Source: Paenibacillus agilis (GTDB lineage: Bacteria > Bacillota > Bacilli > Paenibacillales > Paenibacillaceae). From it: a DNA stretch of 64,000 nucleotides. The DNA lies in contig NZ_VNJK01000001.1 in the NCBI RefSeq assembly GCF_007786455.1, positions 1,262,074-1,326,073 on the forward strand, given 5' to 3'. Both the position numbers and the translations under genes were made by a program. The notes below the pieces were generated by a model. That model did not search any database. It saw only the letters and a list, made by a program, of their open reading frames with translations, and had not been told where the DNA came from. Positions 44,532 to 52,496 of this stretch are shown piece by piece (the first letter of the stretch is position 1; each line of letters opens with the position of its first letter).

Positions 44532-46007
44532 ATGAACGAACGGCTTGATGAATGGACGGAGAAAGACGAAGCCTACATGAAGAAGTATGTACAAGCTCAT
44601 CCTGACAATCGCATGGCATGGTATTTACTTGGAAAGCAATATGAAAAAGACGGTCAGCTGCGTAAAGCTAGCTATTGTTATAATCAAGCAGGAGACATAT
44701 ATAAAGCTTTTGAAAATGAGCCTTTGCCCATAGAGCGGTTTCAGGAAGAACAACTGTTAATGATGCAAGCCGTACAGAAGCGAATGAGAAAACGTAATCG
44801 AATCAAGCTAGGAATAAGGGTGTTAGCATCTCTTCTTATTTTGCTATTATTCGGAGCTATGTTAGCAGGTGAAGATGCAATGGCACCATCTTCTAAGCCG
44901 GGTGAAACGGAGATTGCACAGCCAAAGCCTGAAGGTGGAGAGAATCAAACGTTAAAGCCCGTCGATAAACATGCTGTAGGTAAAGATGCAGACCCAGGGA
45001 AGGATAATAAGCTGCCTTCACCTAGCCTTGGAACGGTTGTGTATGTGGAAAAGACGAGTTCAGCCCAGAGTGATCGCCAATTGAGACAAGCAGTCGTTAA
45101 GGCTGCAAAACAGAATCAGTCGTCCACGCTTGTTACTTTGCAAAAACATGGACGTTGGAGTATCTGGTCAACTCAGCCACAGGTATGGGCAATCGTTAAA
45201 AGCAAGGCGCAAAGTGAAAGTAAGAGCAGCCAAACGTATTTCCCAGGGGATGCTGATTGCGAATGTGAGCCAGAACGTATGCAAGCAGTAAAAGATGCTG
45301 CTTTATGGGCGCGTGCTGCTGAGCAGCGTTTAATGGCAATGTCTACACATGCTGCTGTACTGCAGCGAGGGAAGCAGCCGCCAGCTTCGGTCGGCGAATT
45401 AGCAAAAGGCTATCCTCGAAATGTAGTTTCAGGAGTTCATGCAGAGTGGTCAGGGATCTATAAAGATGTACATAAAAAACTTACACCCATTAAGACTGTG
45501 CCTAAGATGAAGCGTGTGTTGGATGAGCAGTGGGCGACAGGTGCAGCAGAACCTTTCGAAGAGCCGCTTCGCATTATTATTGATAAAAAGACACACCGAT
45601 TAGCAGTCGTGAGTGGTTCCATTATGCTGCGAAATTATAAAGTAGGTTTAGGAGGCGATCGTACACCGGAAGGTTCATTTGTTATATCTGAGAAAGTGGT
45701 CAATCCGAATGGTAGTTCTTCAGGGGCATATGGCAGCCGTGGAATGGCCTTGTCAAATACACAGTATGCGATTCATGGGACAAATGATCTGGATTCAATC
45801 GGTCAGGATGAGTCGCTTGGTTGCATTCGAATGTCCAATGAGGATGTGGAAGAGTTGTTCGATATGGTGGCGATGGGAACGAAAGTAACCATTACGTCGG
45901 GCCATTTACCAGACATGTCTGTTGTACCGGCAGATGATGAGCGTTATCGTGTACCACTAACGCCAGGGCAAGAAAACCCGAAAAAAGTTTACAAATGGTT
46001 AGATTAA
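44532..46007 (+). CDS. L,D-transpeptidase with cytoplasmic TPR-like N terminus
   Basis: A 491-residue single-pass protein. Residues 1-85 are helical and TPR-like (HPDNRMAWYLLGKQYEKDGQ). A basic stretch and a membrane segment follow (about 92-110, LASLLILLLFGAMLAG). A linker rich in P, K and E and a middle helical region come next, then a YkuD domain from about residue 350. The catalytic pair is H415 (YAIHGT) and C431 (SLGCIRM). YkuD enzymes form 3-3 crosslinks or attach proteins to peptidoglycan. GAGGACATA precedes the ATG; the frame continues to 44472 without a better site. The cytoplasmic TPR part is unusual. Confidence 0.88.
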   Translation: MNERLDEWTEKDEAYMKKYVQAHPDNRMAWYLLGKQYEKDGQLRKASYCYNQAGDIYKAFENEPLPIERFQEEQLLMMQAVQKRMRKRNRIKLGIRVLASLLILLLFGAMLAGEDAMAPSSKPGETEIAQPKPEGGENQTLKPVDKHAVGKDADPGKDNKLPSPSLGTVVYVEKTSSAQSDRQLRQAVVKAAKQNQSSTLVTLQKHGRWSIWSTQPQVWAIVKSKAQSESKSSQTYFPGDADCECEPERMQAVKDAALWARAAEQRLMAMSTHAAVLQRGKQPPASVGELAKGYPRNVVSGVHAEWSGIYKDVHKKLTPIKTVPKMKRVLDEQWATGAAEPFEEPLRIIIDKKTHRLAVVSGSIMLRNYKVGLGGDRTPEGSFVISEKVVNPNGSSSGAYGSRGMALSNTQYAIHGTNDLDSIGQDESLGCIRMSNEDVEELFDMVAMGTKVTITSGHLPDMSVVPADDERYRVPLTPGQENPKKVYKWLD

Positions 46008-46028
46008 TTATTAAAAGCTAAAAAAAGT

Positions 46029-46061
46029 AAGGTCTGCTCTGTGGAAGGAGCAGACCTTTTT
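46029..46061 (+). terminator. Terminator after the L,D-transpeptidase gene
   Basis: AAGGTCTGCTC pairs with GAGCAGACCTT around an 8-base loop, followed by a T run. Confidence 0.9.
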
Positions 46062-46079
46062 GTTATGAGATGTGGATTG

Positions 46080-46214
46080 TTACTTCAGTAAAATAAACAC
46101 GCTTAGTAGAACAGTAAGAAAAAGCAATGAACTCCCAATGATGTAGATTGCTTTGCGGTTTACCTGTGCGTCTTGTTTTGTTTTTCGAATGGGTGGCATT
46201 CGCTTCGCGCTCAT
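46080..46214 (-). CDS. Small single-pass membrane protein, unknown function
   Basis: A 44-residue ORF. It begins MSAKRMPPIRKTKQDAQ, a basic proline-containing head, and ends in one hydrophobic helix (AIYIIGSSLLFLTVLLSVFI). GAAAGGTGATG stands eight bases before the ATG, and the gene is convergent with the L,D-transpeptidase across its terminator. The basic head followed by a C-terminal helix fits a tail-anchored regulator or spore/envelope microprotein, but nothing specific can be said. Confidence 0.6.
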   Translation of the reverse strand: MSAKRMPPIRKTKQDAQVNRKAIYIIGSSLLFLTVLLSVFILLK

Positions 46215-46465
46215 AAAGTCATCACCTTTCGTATGTATTCCTATTTTTATTGTAATCGCTTACTAAGTAGTTGGCTAGAGTGATAATAAATTTTTGGATC
46301 TCTTTTCATTTTGATTGAAAATCAGTAAAATATGATAGGATGGGTACGCGAATTTGTATAAGATTAAGCGTATTTTCGAGACCGAACCCCTTTTTTATGT
46401 TAGAATAGATAACATAAAAAAATATAAAGCTGTTTTAATGAAGAGCGAAGAACGGAGTGGAACGA

Positions 46466-47560
46466 TTGATATACCGCAGCATTGGCAAACCGATATTTTT
46501 TCGAATGGATCCAGAACGTGCACACCACCTCGTCATCGGAGGGCTTGCAGGAGCTACTAAAGTTCCTGGTATGAAGCCGCTGATGCGTTCGATATATGGG
46601 GTAAAAGAAGATCCAGCACTTGCGACCGATTTGTTTGGCTTACATTTTCATTCACCAATCGGACTCGCTGCAGGGTTAGACAAAAATGCCGCCGCTGTGG
46701 AAGGCTTCTCCTCCATTGGATTAGGATTTATGGAAGTAGGAACCGTTACTCCTGTCGGTCAGCCAGGCAATGAGCAGCCTCGCATGTTCCGACTCCCTCC
46801 AGATGAAGCACTCATCAATCGCATGGGATTTAATAATGAAGGCGCAGATCATATGCTGCATCGTCTTACAAGTGTAAAGGAACGACGTATTCCTGTATGG
46901 GTGAACATTGGCAAAAATAAAGTAACGCCGAATGAACAGGCCGAGCAGGACTATTTGGCATGTATACGTAAGCTTTATGATGTAGCAGACTTATTCGTAG
47001 TGAACATTAGTTCTCCGAATACGCCTAATCTGCGTAATTTACAGCATGGTGATGAACTGCGAACTTTGTTGAATGCAGTTGTAGCGGAAATGCAGACACT
47101 AAATGCTAACAATCAGAAAAATAAAGCAATCTTGGTTAAAATAGCACCTGATGTAACTGATGAAGATTTGATCCCTATGACAGAGACAATCGTGCAAAGC
47201 GGAGTCTCAGGAATTATTGCAACGAACACGACGTTGTCACGGGCAGGGACGAATCATCCGAATCGTATGGAGGCAGGCGGCTTGAGCGGCAAGCCTTTGA
47301 CGGAGCATTCTACTGAAATTATTCGTAAAGTATACCGCCAAGCGGGAGGACGTATTCCGATAATTGGTTCAGGCGGTGTATTTACAGCTGAGGATGCATA
47401 TGCCAAAATATGTGCGGGTGCAAGCCTGGTGGAAGTGTATACAGGGCTTATTTATCGCGGTCCAGGCATTAGTCGTGAGATAACGACGGGATTGAAAGCC
47501 TTGTTGAAGCGCGATGGCTACCGACACATATCTGAAGCAGTCGGCCGAGATCATAAATAA
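46466..47560 (+). CDS. pyrD: Dihydroorotate dehydrogenase (quinone), class 2
   Basis: A 364-residue FMN enzyme that oxidises dihydroorotate to orotate using membrane quinone, in pyrimidine synthesis. The N terminus (IYRSIGKPIFFRMDPERAHHL) is the membrane-associated helix pair of class 2. GLAAGLDKNAAAV, VNISSPNTPNLRNL with the catalytic serine, KIAPDVTDEDL and GSGGVFTAEDA follow. A GTG at 46457 is in frame, but CGGAG is better spaced for the TTG at 46466, which also gives the family's usual N terminus. It stands apart from other pyr genes. RelQ follows 80 bases later. Bacillus itself uses the class 1B enzyme. Confidence 0.93.
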   Translation: MIYRSIGKPIFFRMDPERAHHLVIGGLAGATKVPGMKPLMRSIYGVKEDPALATDLFGLHFHSPIGLAAGLDKNAAAVEGFSSIGLGFMEVGTVTPVGQPGNEQPRMFRLPPDEALINRMGFNNEGADHMLHRLTSVKERRIPVWVNIGKNKVTPNEQAEQDYLACIRKLYDVADLFVVNISSPNTPNLRNLQHGDELRTLLNAVVAEMQTLNANNQKNKAILVKIAPDVTDEDLIPMTETIVQSGVSGIIATNTTLSRAGTNHPNRMEAGGLSGKPLTEHSTEIIRKVYRQAGGRIPIIGSGGVFTAEDAYAKICAGASLVEVYTGLIYRGPGISREITTGLKALLKRDGYRHISEAVGRDHK

Positions 47561-47640
47561 TAATCGATAACAAAGTCAGACAACGTTAACATACCTAACC
47601 GCATACAATGAACGATGGGAACGGACAGGAGGCGTTCGTT

Positions 47641-48453
47641 ATGGACGGAAGAGATTGGAAGAAATTTTTGCTGCCTTATGAACAAGCTGTTGAAGAATTG
47701 AAAGTTAAGTTCAAGACAATGCGCAGCGAATTGAAGAAGCGTGAGGAATATGCCCCTATAGAATTTGTTACGGGACGTGTGAAGAGGATTTCCAGTATTC
47801 TGGAGAAAGCGAAACGATTATCGGTAGATATGGATGACATTGAGCGTGGTATTGAGGATATCGCAGGTATTCGTATCATGTGTCAGTTCGTAGAAGATAT
47901 TCATTCCCTGGCAGAGCTGATCCGTCACCGTAAGGACATGACTGTTCTATATGAGAAGGACTACGTAACAAACTTTAAGGAAAGCGGATACCGAAGCTTT
48001 CATATGATCGTAGAATATCCGGTACAGACAGCGTTGGGCTATAAGCATGTACTGGCCGAAATTCAGATCCGTACGTTGGCGATGAACTTTTGGGCAACGA
48101 TTGAGCATTCATTGAACTATAAATATCGGGATAGTTTGCCTGATGAAGTGCGTGAACGCTTGAAAAAGTCTGCGGAAGCAGCCTTTATACTGGATAATGA
48201 GATGTCCAGCATACGTCAAGAAATATTGGATGCTCAAAAGAACTTCGAAGATGATGCGAAGCTCGTTCAAAAGTGCTTGACGCTAATTCAAGATTTGTAC
48301 TTCTATCATCGTATTAGTGAGGCGATAGCATTCCAAAGCCGCTTTAACAGTCTGTGGATGGAACGTGATCTCACCGGCTTTAAACAATTGGAAGAAGAGC
48401 TGAGTCTTTTGATTAAAGAATGTAAGAAAAAGAGCGGCGAATCAGAAGGATGA
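47641..48453 (+). CDS. relQ: Small alarmone synthetase RelQ (YjbM/SasB)
   Basis: A 270-residue (p)ppGpp synthetase lacking a hydrolase domain. It matches YjbM across the synthetase fold: LLPYEQAVEELKVKFK, EFVTGRVKRISSILEKAKR, DIAGIRIMCQFVEDI, the G-loop-like ESGYRSFHMIVEYP, and EIQIRTLAMNFWATIEHSL with the catalytic glutamate. RelQ forms tetramers activated by pppGpp. A C-terminal extension of about 60 residues is longer than in B. subtilis YjbM (211). AGGAGGCGTTCGTT fits the ATG at 47641. The stop overlaps the DUF309 start (ATGA), so the two are translationally coupled. Confidence 0.92.
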   Translation: MDGRDWKKFLLPYEQAVEELKVKFKTMRSELKKREEYAPIEFVTGRVKRISSILEKAKRLSVDMDDIERGIEDIAGIRIMCQFVEDIHSLAELIRHRKDMTVLYEKDYVTNFKESGYRSFHMIVEYPVQTALGYKHVLAEIQIRTLAMNFWATIEHSLNYKYRDSLPDEVRERLKKSAEAAFILDNEMSSIRQEILDAQKNFEDDAKLVQKCLTLIQDLYFYHRISEAIAFQSRFNSLWMERDLTGFKQLEEELSLLIKECKKKSGESEG

Positions 48454-48860
48454 GAACGTCCTATGATCGATTGTTCATCCGTTTTCTGAAGCTGTTCAAT
48501 GAACATCGTGATTACTATACTTGCCATGATGTGATGGAGGAGCTGTGGTTGGAAGAGGGCCGCAAACCATTTTATCAAGGATTGCTGCAAGTGGCAGTAG
48601 GGCTGCATCATTGGCATCATCGTAATACTGCAGGAGCGATTAAATTATGGGAAGCTGCTTTACATAAGCTGGCTCCATATCCGGACATTTGTATGGGCAT
48701 TGAGCTTGGTATTGTACGGGTCGAGACAGCTTTGCTGCTAGAAATCGTGTCTAGTGAAGAAGGAGCTCAAGCCGAGCCAAGAGATATAACCATTCCTATA
48801 ATAGATGTTGAATTGATGCAGCTTGTAAGCTTGGATGACATCGATTTAAGTTTGGACTAA
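48450..48860 (+). CDS. DUF309 domain protein
   Basis: A 136-residue helical soluble protein. HDVMEELWLEEGRKPFYQGLLQVAVGLHH and NTAGAIKLWEAALHKL are the DUF309 signature: a conserved H..E pair that may bind a metal, then YQG and GA.KL helices. No biochemical function is known. It overlaps relQ by four bases and ends before a terminator, so it is made with RelQ. Its acidic C terminus has no recognisable motif. Confidence 0.85.
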   Translation: MRTSYDRLFIRFLKLFNEHRDYYTCHDVMEELWLEEGRKPFYQGLLQVAVGLHHWHHRNTAGAIKLWEAALHKLAPYPDICMGIELGIVRVETALLLEIVSSEEGAQAEPRDITIPIIDVELMQLVSLDDIDLSLD

Positions 48861-48892
48861 ACAACATCATAGTACCGCTTGAGAGGCAATAA

Positions 48893-48940
48893 CAAAAGCA
48901 GTCCAACCCATTTACTTGGGAGGACTGCTTTATTTGTTTC
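48893..48940. terminator. Bidirectional terminator between DUF309 and the exporter operon
   Basis: AAAGCAGTCC pairs with GGACTGCTTT with an inner CCCA/TGGG helix; T-rich sequence follows on the plus strand and TTTTG on the minus. Confidence 0.82.
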
Positions 48941-48962
48941 ACATTTTATGAAGCTAAATAAA

Positions 48963-50048
48963 TTATTGCAGCGTAACTTGATCTCCAGGCTTCAGCCCTT
49001 CTAGTACTTCGGTCTTGTCCGCTGTCTCTAAGCCTACTGTTATGTTTTGGCGCTTCGCTGTACCGCCAGCAGATTTAAGCATTACATAAGAGCCTTCGCT
49101 ATCTTTCATGACAGCAAGCGTAGGTACAACAATCGTACTGTCCTTGCGCTCCACCTCAACTTTTCCGTTTAAGCTAAGGCCTGCAATCAAATTTGGATTT
49201 TTAGCTAGGCTTACAATGACTTCGAATTGGGCGGGGGATACAACAGCACCGTCAGCTCCTGTTTTAGCGAATTTAGATACTTTTACGACATCACCATTCA
49301 ATTTGATATCTTTGTGCGCCGTTAGCTCCACTTCTACGGACATGCCTGGCTTAAGCGAGAAAATATCTTGCTCCCCGACATAGGTAACAAGCTGAAGTTG
49401 ATTTACATCTACAATTTTGCCTACACGCATATTTTCCTGAACTTGCTGCGGAAGCTTAGCCGCATCATCATAGAGGAAAATACCTGATACTGGAGAGATA
49501 TAATGAGATTGAGCGATTTTTGACTTCTTCTCTGCGATCTCTTTTTGTTGAATCGTACGTGTAAGGGAAGTAATTTCTTTCTGTACACGTTCTGTTTCTT
49601 TTTGAACGTAGTGCTGTTTGGAGCTTTCTTCCGTCAAAGGAGCGCTCACTTCGCCTGCTGCAAACTCACCTTTAAACTTAGCTAGCTGCTCTTCAAGATC
49701 TTGTTTCTTTAGTTCGGCTTCCGCCCTTGTAATCTCTTGCTGGATAGAAGTTGGATCTAGCTGGAACAAGGTGTCGCCGCGCTTCACTTGCTGTCCGTCC
49801 TTGACATTCCACTTGTTCACTTTTCCATTAAAAGGTGCATATACGATCGTTTCGCTGACATAAGATGACTTACCCGTAATCGCGATCGTTTTCACTAATG
49901 TTTCCTTCGTAACTGGGAAGGTGAGATCCTCTTGACCAGCTGTATCTAATGGCATCGTTTTAGGCTGAGAAAATGAATATAGTCCATAGCTAATACCGCC
50001 TAACAATGCGAGAATAATCGTCCACTTGATTGCTTTTTTAATTTTCAT
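48963..50048 (-). CDS. HlyD/MacA-like adaptor subunit of an ABC exporter
   Basis: A 361-residue protein anchored by an N-terminal helix (residues ~9-26). It contains lipoyl-like half-motifs (YAPFNGKVNKWNVKDGQQVKRG and HYISPVSGIFLYDDA) flanking a coiled-coil hairpin of about 80 residues, then the beta-barrel and membrane-proximal domains with EVLEGLKPGDQVTL at the end. In Gram-positives such adaptors (YknX type) work with MacB-like permeases. It is the last gene of a three-gene minus-strand operon, 32 bases after the permease. The substrate is unknown, though peptide or antibiotic export is common. Confidence 0.88.
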   Translation of the reverse strand: MKIKKAIKWTIILALLGGISYGLYSFSQPKTMPLDTAGQEDLTFPVTKETLVKTIAITGKSSYVSETIVYAPFNGKVNKWNVKDGQQVKRGDTLFQLDPTSIQQEITRAEAELKKQDLEEQLAKFKGEFAAGEVSAPLTEESSKQHYVQKETERVQKEITSLTRTIQQKEIAEKKSKIAQSHYISPVSGIFLYDDAAKLPQQVQENMRVGKIVDVNQLQLVTYVGEQDIFSLKPGMSVEVELTAHKDIKLNGDVVKVSKFAKTGADGAVVSPAQFEVIVSLAKNPNLIAGLSLNGKVEVERKDSTIVVPTLAVMKDSEGSYVMLKSAGGTAKRQNITVGLETADKTEVLEGLKPGDQVTLQ

Positions 50049-50080
50049 ATCGGAAGTGCTCCTCTTCTAATTTACATATA

Positions 50081-51457
50081 CTAGTCACGGCGAATTGCTG
50101 TCAAGGCATCCGTACGAGACGCGTTAATGGCAGGGTATAGTCCAGCCAATATTCCCGTAATAATCGCAAAGAACATACCTAGTGGTATAATCCAAGGGGC
50201 GATAAATAAAACCTCGCTAGCTTCAGCTCCACTCGAAAGTACAAGACCGTTAATTCCCCATATAATCCAATGTGAGAAAATAACTCCCATAATTCCGCCT
50301 AGTAGACCAATTAACGTAGCTTCAATGATAAACATATTGCGGATTTGCCGCAGGTTAGCACCGAGGACTTTCATAATTCCGATTTGGCGTCTTCGCTGAT
50401 AGGTAGACATTGTCATGGCTACAACAATAGAAATAGAAGCAATAAACAATATAAATAAGCCGATGCCGAGTGCGATCGTTCGCATCATCGCAAATTCTTC
50501 TTTGAGCCGTTCTTTTTGTTCGAGATTGTGCATCGCGTTCAAACGCAGTTGTTTAATTTTGCTCTCCACTTGCTTTACATTATCTTGGCTATCAACCTTA
50601 ACAGTCACTAACGGATAATGCTCTACAGTTGTAGATACCATATTCGCAGATGAATCAGATTCAATCGGTCTAAAACCGGGCTGCTTACGCAACCATTCTG
50701 CTGTTTCTAAAGATACATACATGATTTTCTGGTTCATAGCCATATTGTCAGTTTGGCTATCTGGTTTCTTCATTACGCCGGCCACACGAAGTGGGGGAGA
50801 AAGATATTCCCGACCTGATTGCTGGTCATATTGAACAAATTGAATTGACTGTTGATATAAATTCGCAGGCAGACGATCTAAATTTTCAAGCTGTTTGTAC
50901 ACTTCGTCGTCATATGGATTTAGGCGCAGCTTATCGTAGAGCGCTTGTCTTGCTTTGTCATCTACGTAACCGAATGTTGCACCAAAGTTGGCTATTACGG
51001 TCTGAGGCAAATCCGACACAGCTCCCAAACGCATTTGATGTCCGAATGCTTGTAAGCTATTCAGATCCGTAGCGATCACTTGCACATAAGAAGTGGTCCC
51101 ATTCGTTAGCTTTGTTTGAAACCCGCCGATTTCTTGCATCGGAGCAGCGGCTTGAACATGCGGGAATGTGCGTATGAGTTCAAGCTTCTGTGAAGTAAGC
51201 AGTGAACCTTCATCAATTTCAGACTTTGCAGAGGGATCACCTGATTGCCCCGTACTCTGCGGGGAAACCGTAATTTCATCAAGTTTGAACCAGCGGCTCA
51301 TCTGCATTTCTGAATATTTTGCAGCGGATTCTCCGATACTCATCGCCACGACAATAGCGGCACAGCCTATTGAAATGCCAAGCGCACATAGGATGGTTAC
51401 AACCTTGCGCCTGCGAAGCTGGTCAAAAGATAAGCGGATATAATCACCAAACCTCAT
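50081..51457 (-). CDS. MacB/FtsX-like ABC exporter permease
   Basis: A 458-residue membrane protein: one N-terminal helix (ALGISIGCAAIVVAM), a large extracytoplasmic MacB-type domain of about 270 residues, and three C-terminal helices of the FtsX fold (IALGIGLFILFIASISIVVA, IEATLIGLLGGIMGVIFSHW, APWIIPLGMFFAIITGILAG). QIGIMKVLGANLRQI and YPAINASRTDALTAIR are typical mechanotransmission motifs. Its start overlaps the ATPase stop by four bases. It works with the ATPase upstream and the adaptor downstream. Confidence 0.9.
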   Translation of the reverse strand: MRFGDYIRLSFDQLRRRKVVTILCALGISIGCAAIVVAMSIGESAAKYSEMQMSRWFKLDEITVSPQSTGQSGDPSAKSEIDEGSLLTSQKLELIRTFPHVQAAAPMQEIGGFQTKLTNGTTSYVQVIATDLNSLQAFGHQMRLGAVSDLPQTVIANFGATFGYVDDKARQALYDKLRLNPYDDEVYKQLENLDRLPANLYQQSIQFVQYDQQSGREYLSPPLRVAGVMKKPDSQTDNMAMNQKIMYVSLETAEWLRKQPGFRPIESDSSANMVSTTVEHYPLVTVKVDSQDNVKQVESKIKQLRLNAMHNLEQKERLKEEFAMMRTIALGIGLFILFIASISIVVAMTMSTYQRRRQIGIMKVLGANLRQIRNMFIIEATLIGLLGGIMGVIFSHWIIWGINGLVLSSGAEASEVLFIAPWIIPLGMFFAIITGILAGLYPAINASRTDALTAIRRD

Positions 51458-52176
51458 GTATGTACGCCTCCGATACCTGAGCCAGCTGCTTGGGCACTTG
51501 TTGTTACTGCGTCTTCGATAAGTCGGCCGTCTTTAAGTGTTAATACGCGTTCTGTATGCTCCGCAACTTCTCGTTCGTGGGTAACGATAACGAAAGTAGT
51601 GTTCATTTTCTTATTGAGCTGTTTAAGAATGGAGATGACTTCATCCTCTGTCTTTGTATCCAAGTTTCCAGTAGGCTCGTCCGCAAAAATGACAGAAGGT
51701 TCTGTAATAAGCGATCGTGCGATACTTACGCGCTGCTGCTGACCACCTGAAAGTTGGGAGACAAACATTTTTCCTTTGTCCGGCAAGCCGACTTGTTCGA
51801 GCAAATGTTGGGCTTTCTCACGCCTTTTACGAGGGGATACGCCTTGGAACACGAATGGAAGTTCAACATTTTCAATAACGGTTAAATTCGGAATAAGTTC
51901 ATAGGCTTGAAAAATAAATCCGATATGTGCTCTGCGAAATTCAGCGAGTTGATTTTCATTCATCTTTACGATGTTGTGTTCGTTTATGTAAATATTTCCT
52001 TCTGTAGGCTTCATAAGGCCTGCCATCAAATTGAGCAGCGTTGATTTACCTGATCCTGAGCTGCCTAGCAGTGCAACCATACTGCCTTTTGCAACTTGAA
52101 AGTCGATGTGCTGCAGGACGGGCGTGATCTCATCTCCATTGCGAAAGGAGTGGGACAATTGTTCGATACGTAGCAT
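51454..52176 (-). CDS. ABC exporter ATPase, MacB/LolD class
   Basis: A 240-residue ATPase driving the MacB-like permease. Walker A is LLGSSGSGKSTLL, the signature LSGGQQQRVSIARSL and Walker B SVIFADEPTGNLDTKT, all canonical; TFVIVTHEREVAEHTERV is the switch histidine. AAGGAGG is ten bases before the ATG. First gene of the operon ATPase-permease-adaptor. Compared with yknWXYZ, the adaptor comes last and no YknW-like gene is present. Confidence 0.92.
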   Translation of the reverse strand: MLRIEQLSHSFRNGDEITPVLQHIDFQVAKGSMVALLGSSGSGKSTLLNLMAGLMKPTEGNIYINEHNIVKMNENQLAEFRRAHIGFIFQAYELIPNLTVIENVELPFVFQGVSPRKRREKAQHLLEQVGLPDKGKMFVSQLSGGQQQRVSIARSLITEPSVIFADEPTGNLDTKTEDEVISILKQLNKKMNTTFVIVTHEREVAEHTERVLTLKDGRLIEDAVTTSAQAAGSGIGGVHT

Positions 52177-52270
52177 TGGGGCATTACCTCCTTCTTGTGT
52201 TCTAATGTCTGTTTTGTTCTTCTTGTTGTTGTGTCATGAGTATGACCAATGCCTTTCTAGTAACTAAATT

Positions 52271-52279
52271 ATCATATCA
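52271..52279 (-). promoter_or_regulatory. Possible extended -10 promoter of the exporter operon
   Basis: TGATATGAT on the minus strand, about 95 bases before the ATPase start, without a good -35. The 320-base gap (52177-52496) shows no ORF. Confidence 0.35.
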
Positions 52280-52496
52280 ACTTATGAACGGGCTTGCGAG
52301 CGTAAATATCGTGAAATGAGCTAATGTGACAAAAATGAAAGATTAAAATACGGAAATCCACGAATAAGACAACTTTCGACAGAGTTCCCCCTTCATTCCT
52401 TTCAAAAAAATAGCCAGACGTGATATGCTATTTAGAGATGTTGTTTGGGTTGTTGCATATTGCCAATATGCAATAGCTAGCTGAAAGGATGACAAA

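Noticed and set aside
46354-46560. 68-codon plus-strand frame overlapping pyrD
   Set aside because: It overlaps the well-supported pyrD start and has no ribosome site or motif.
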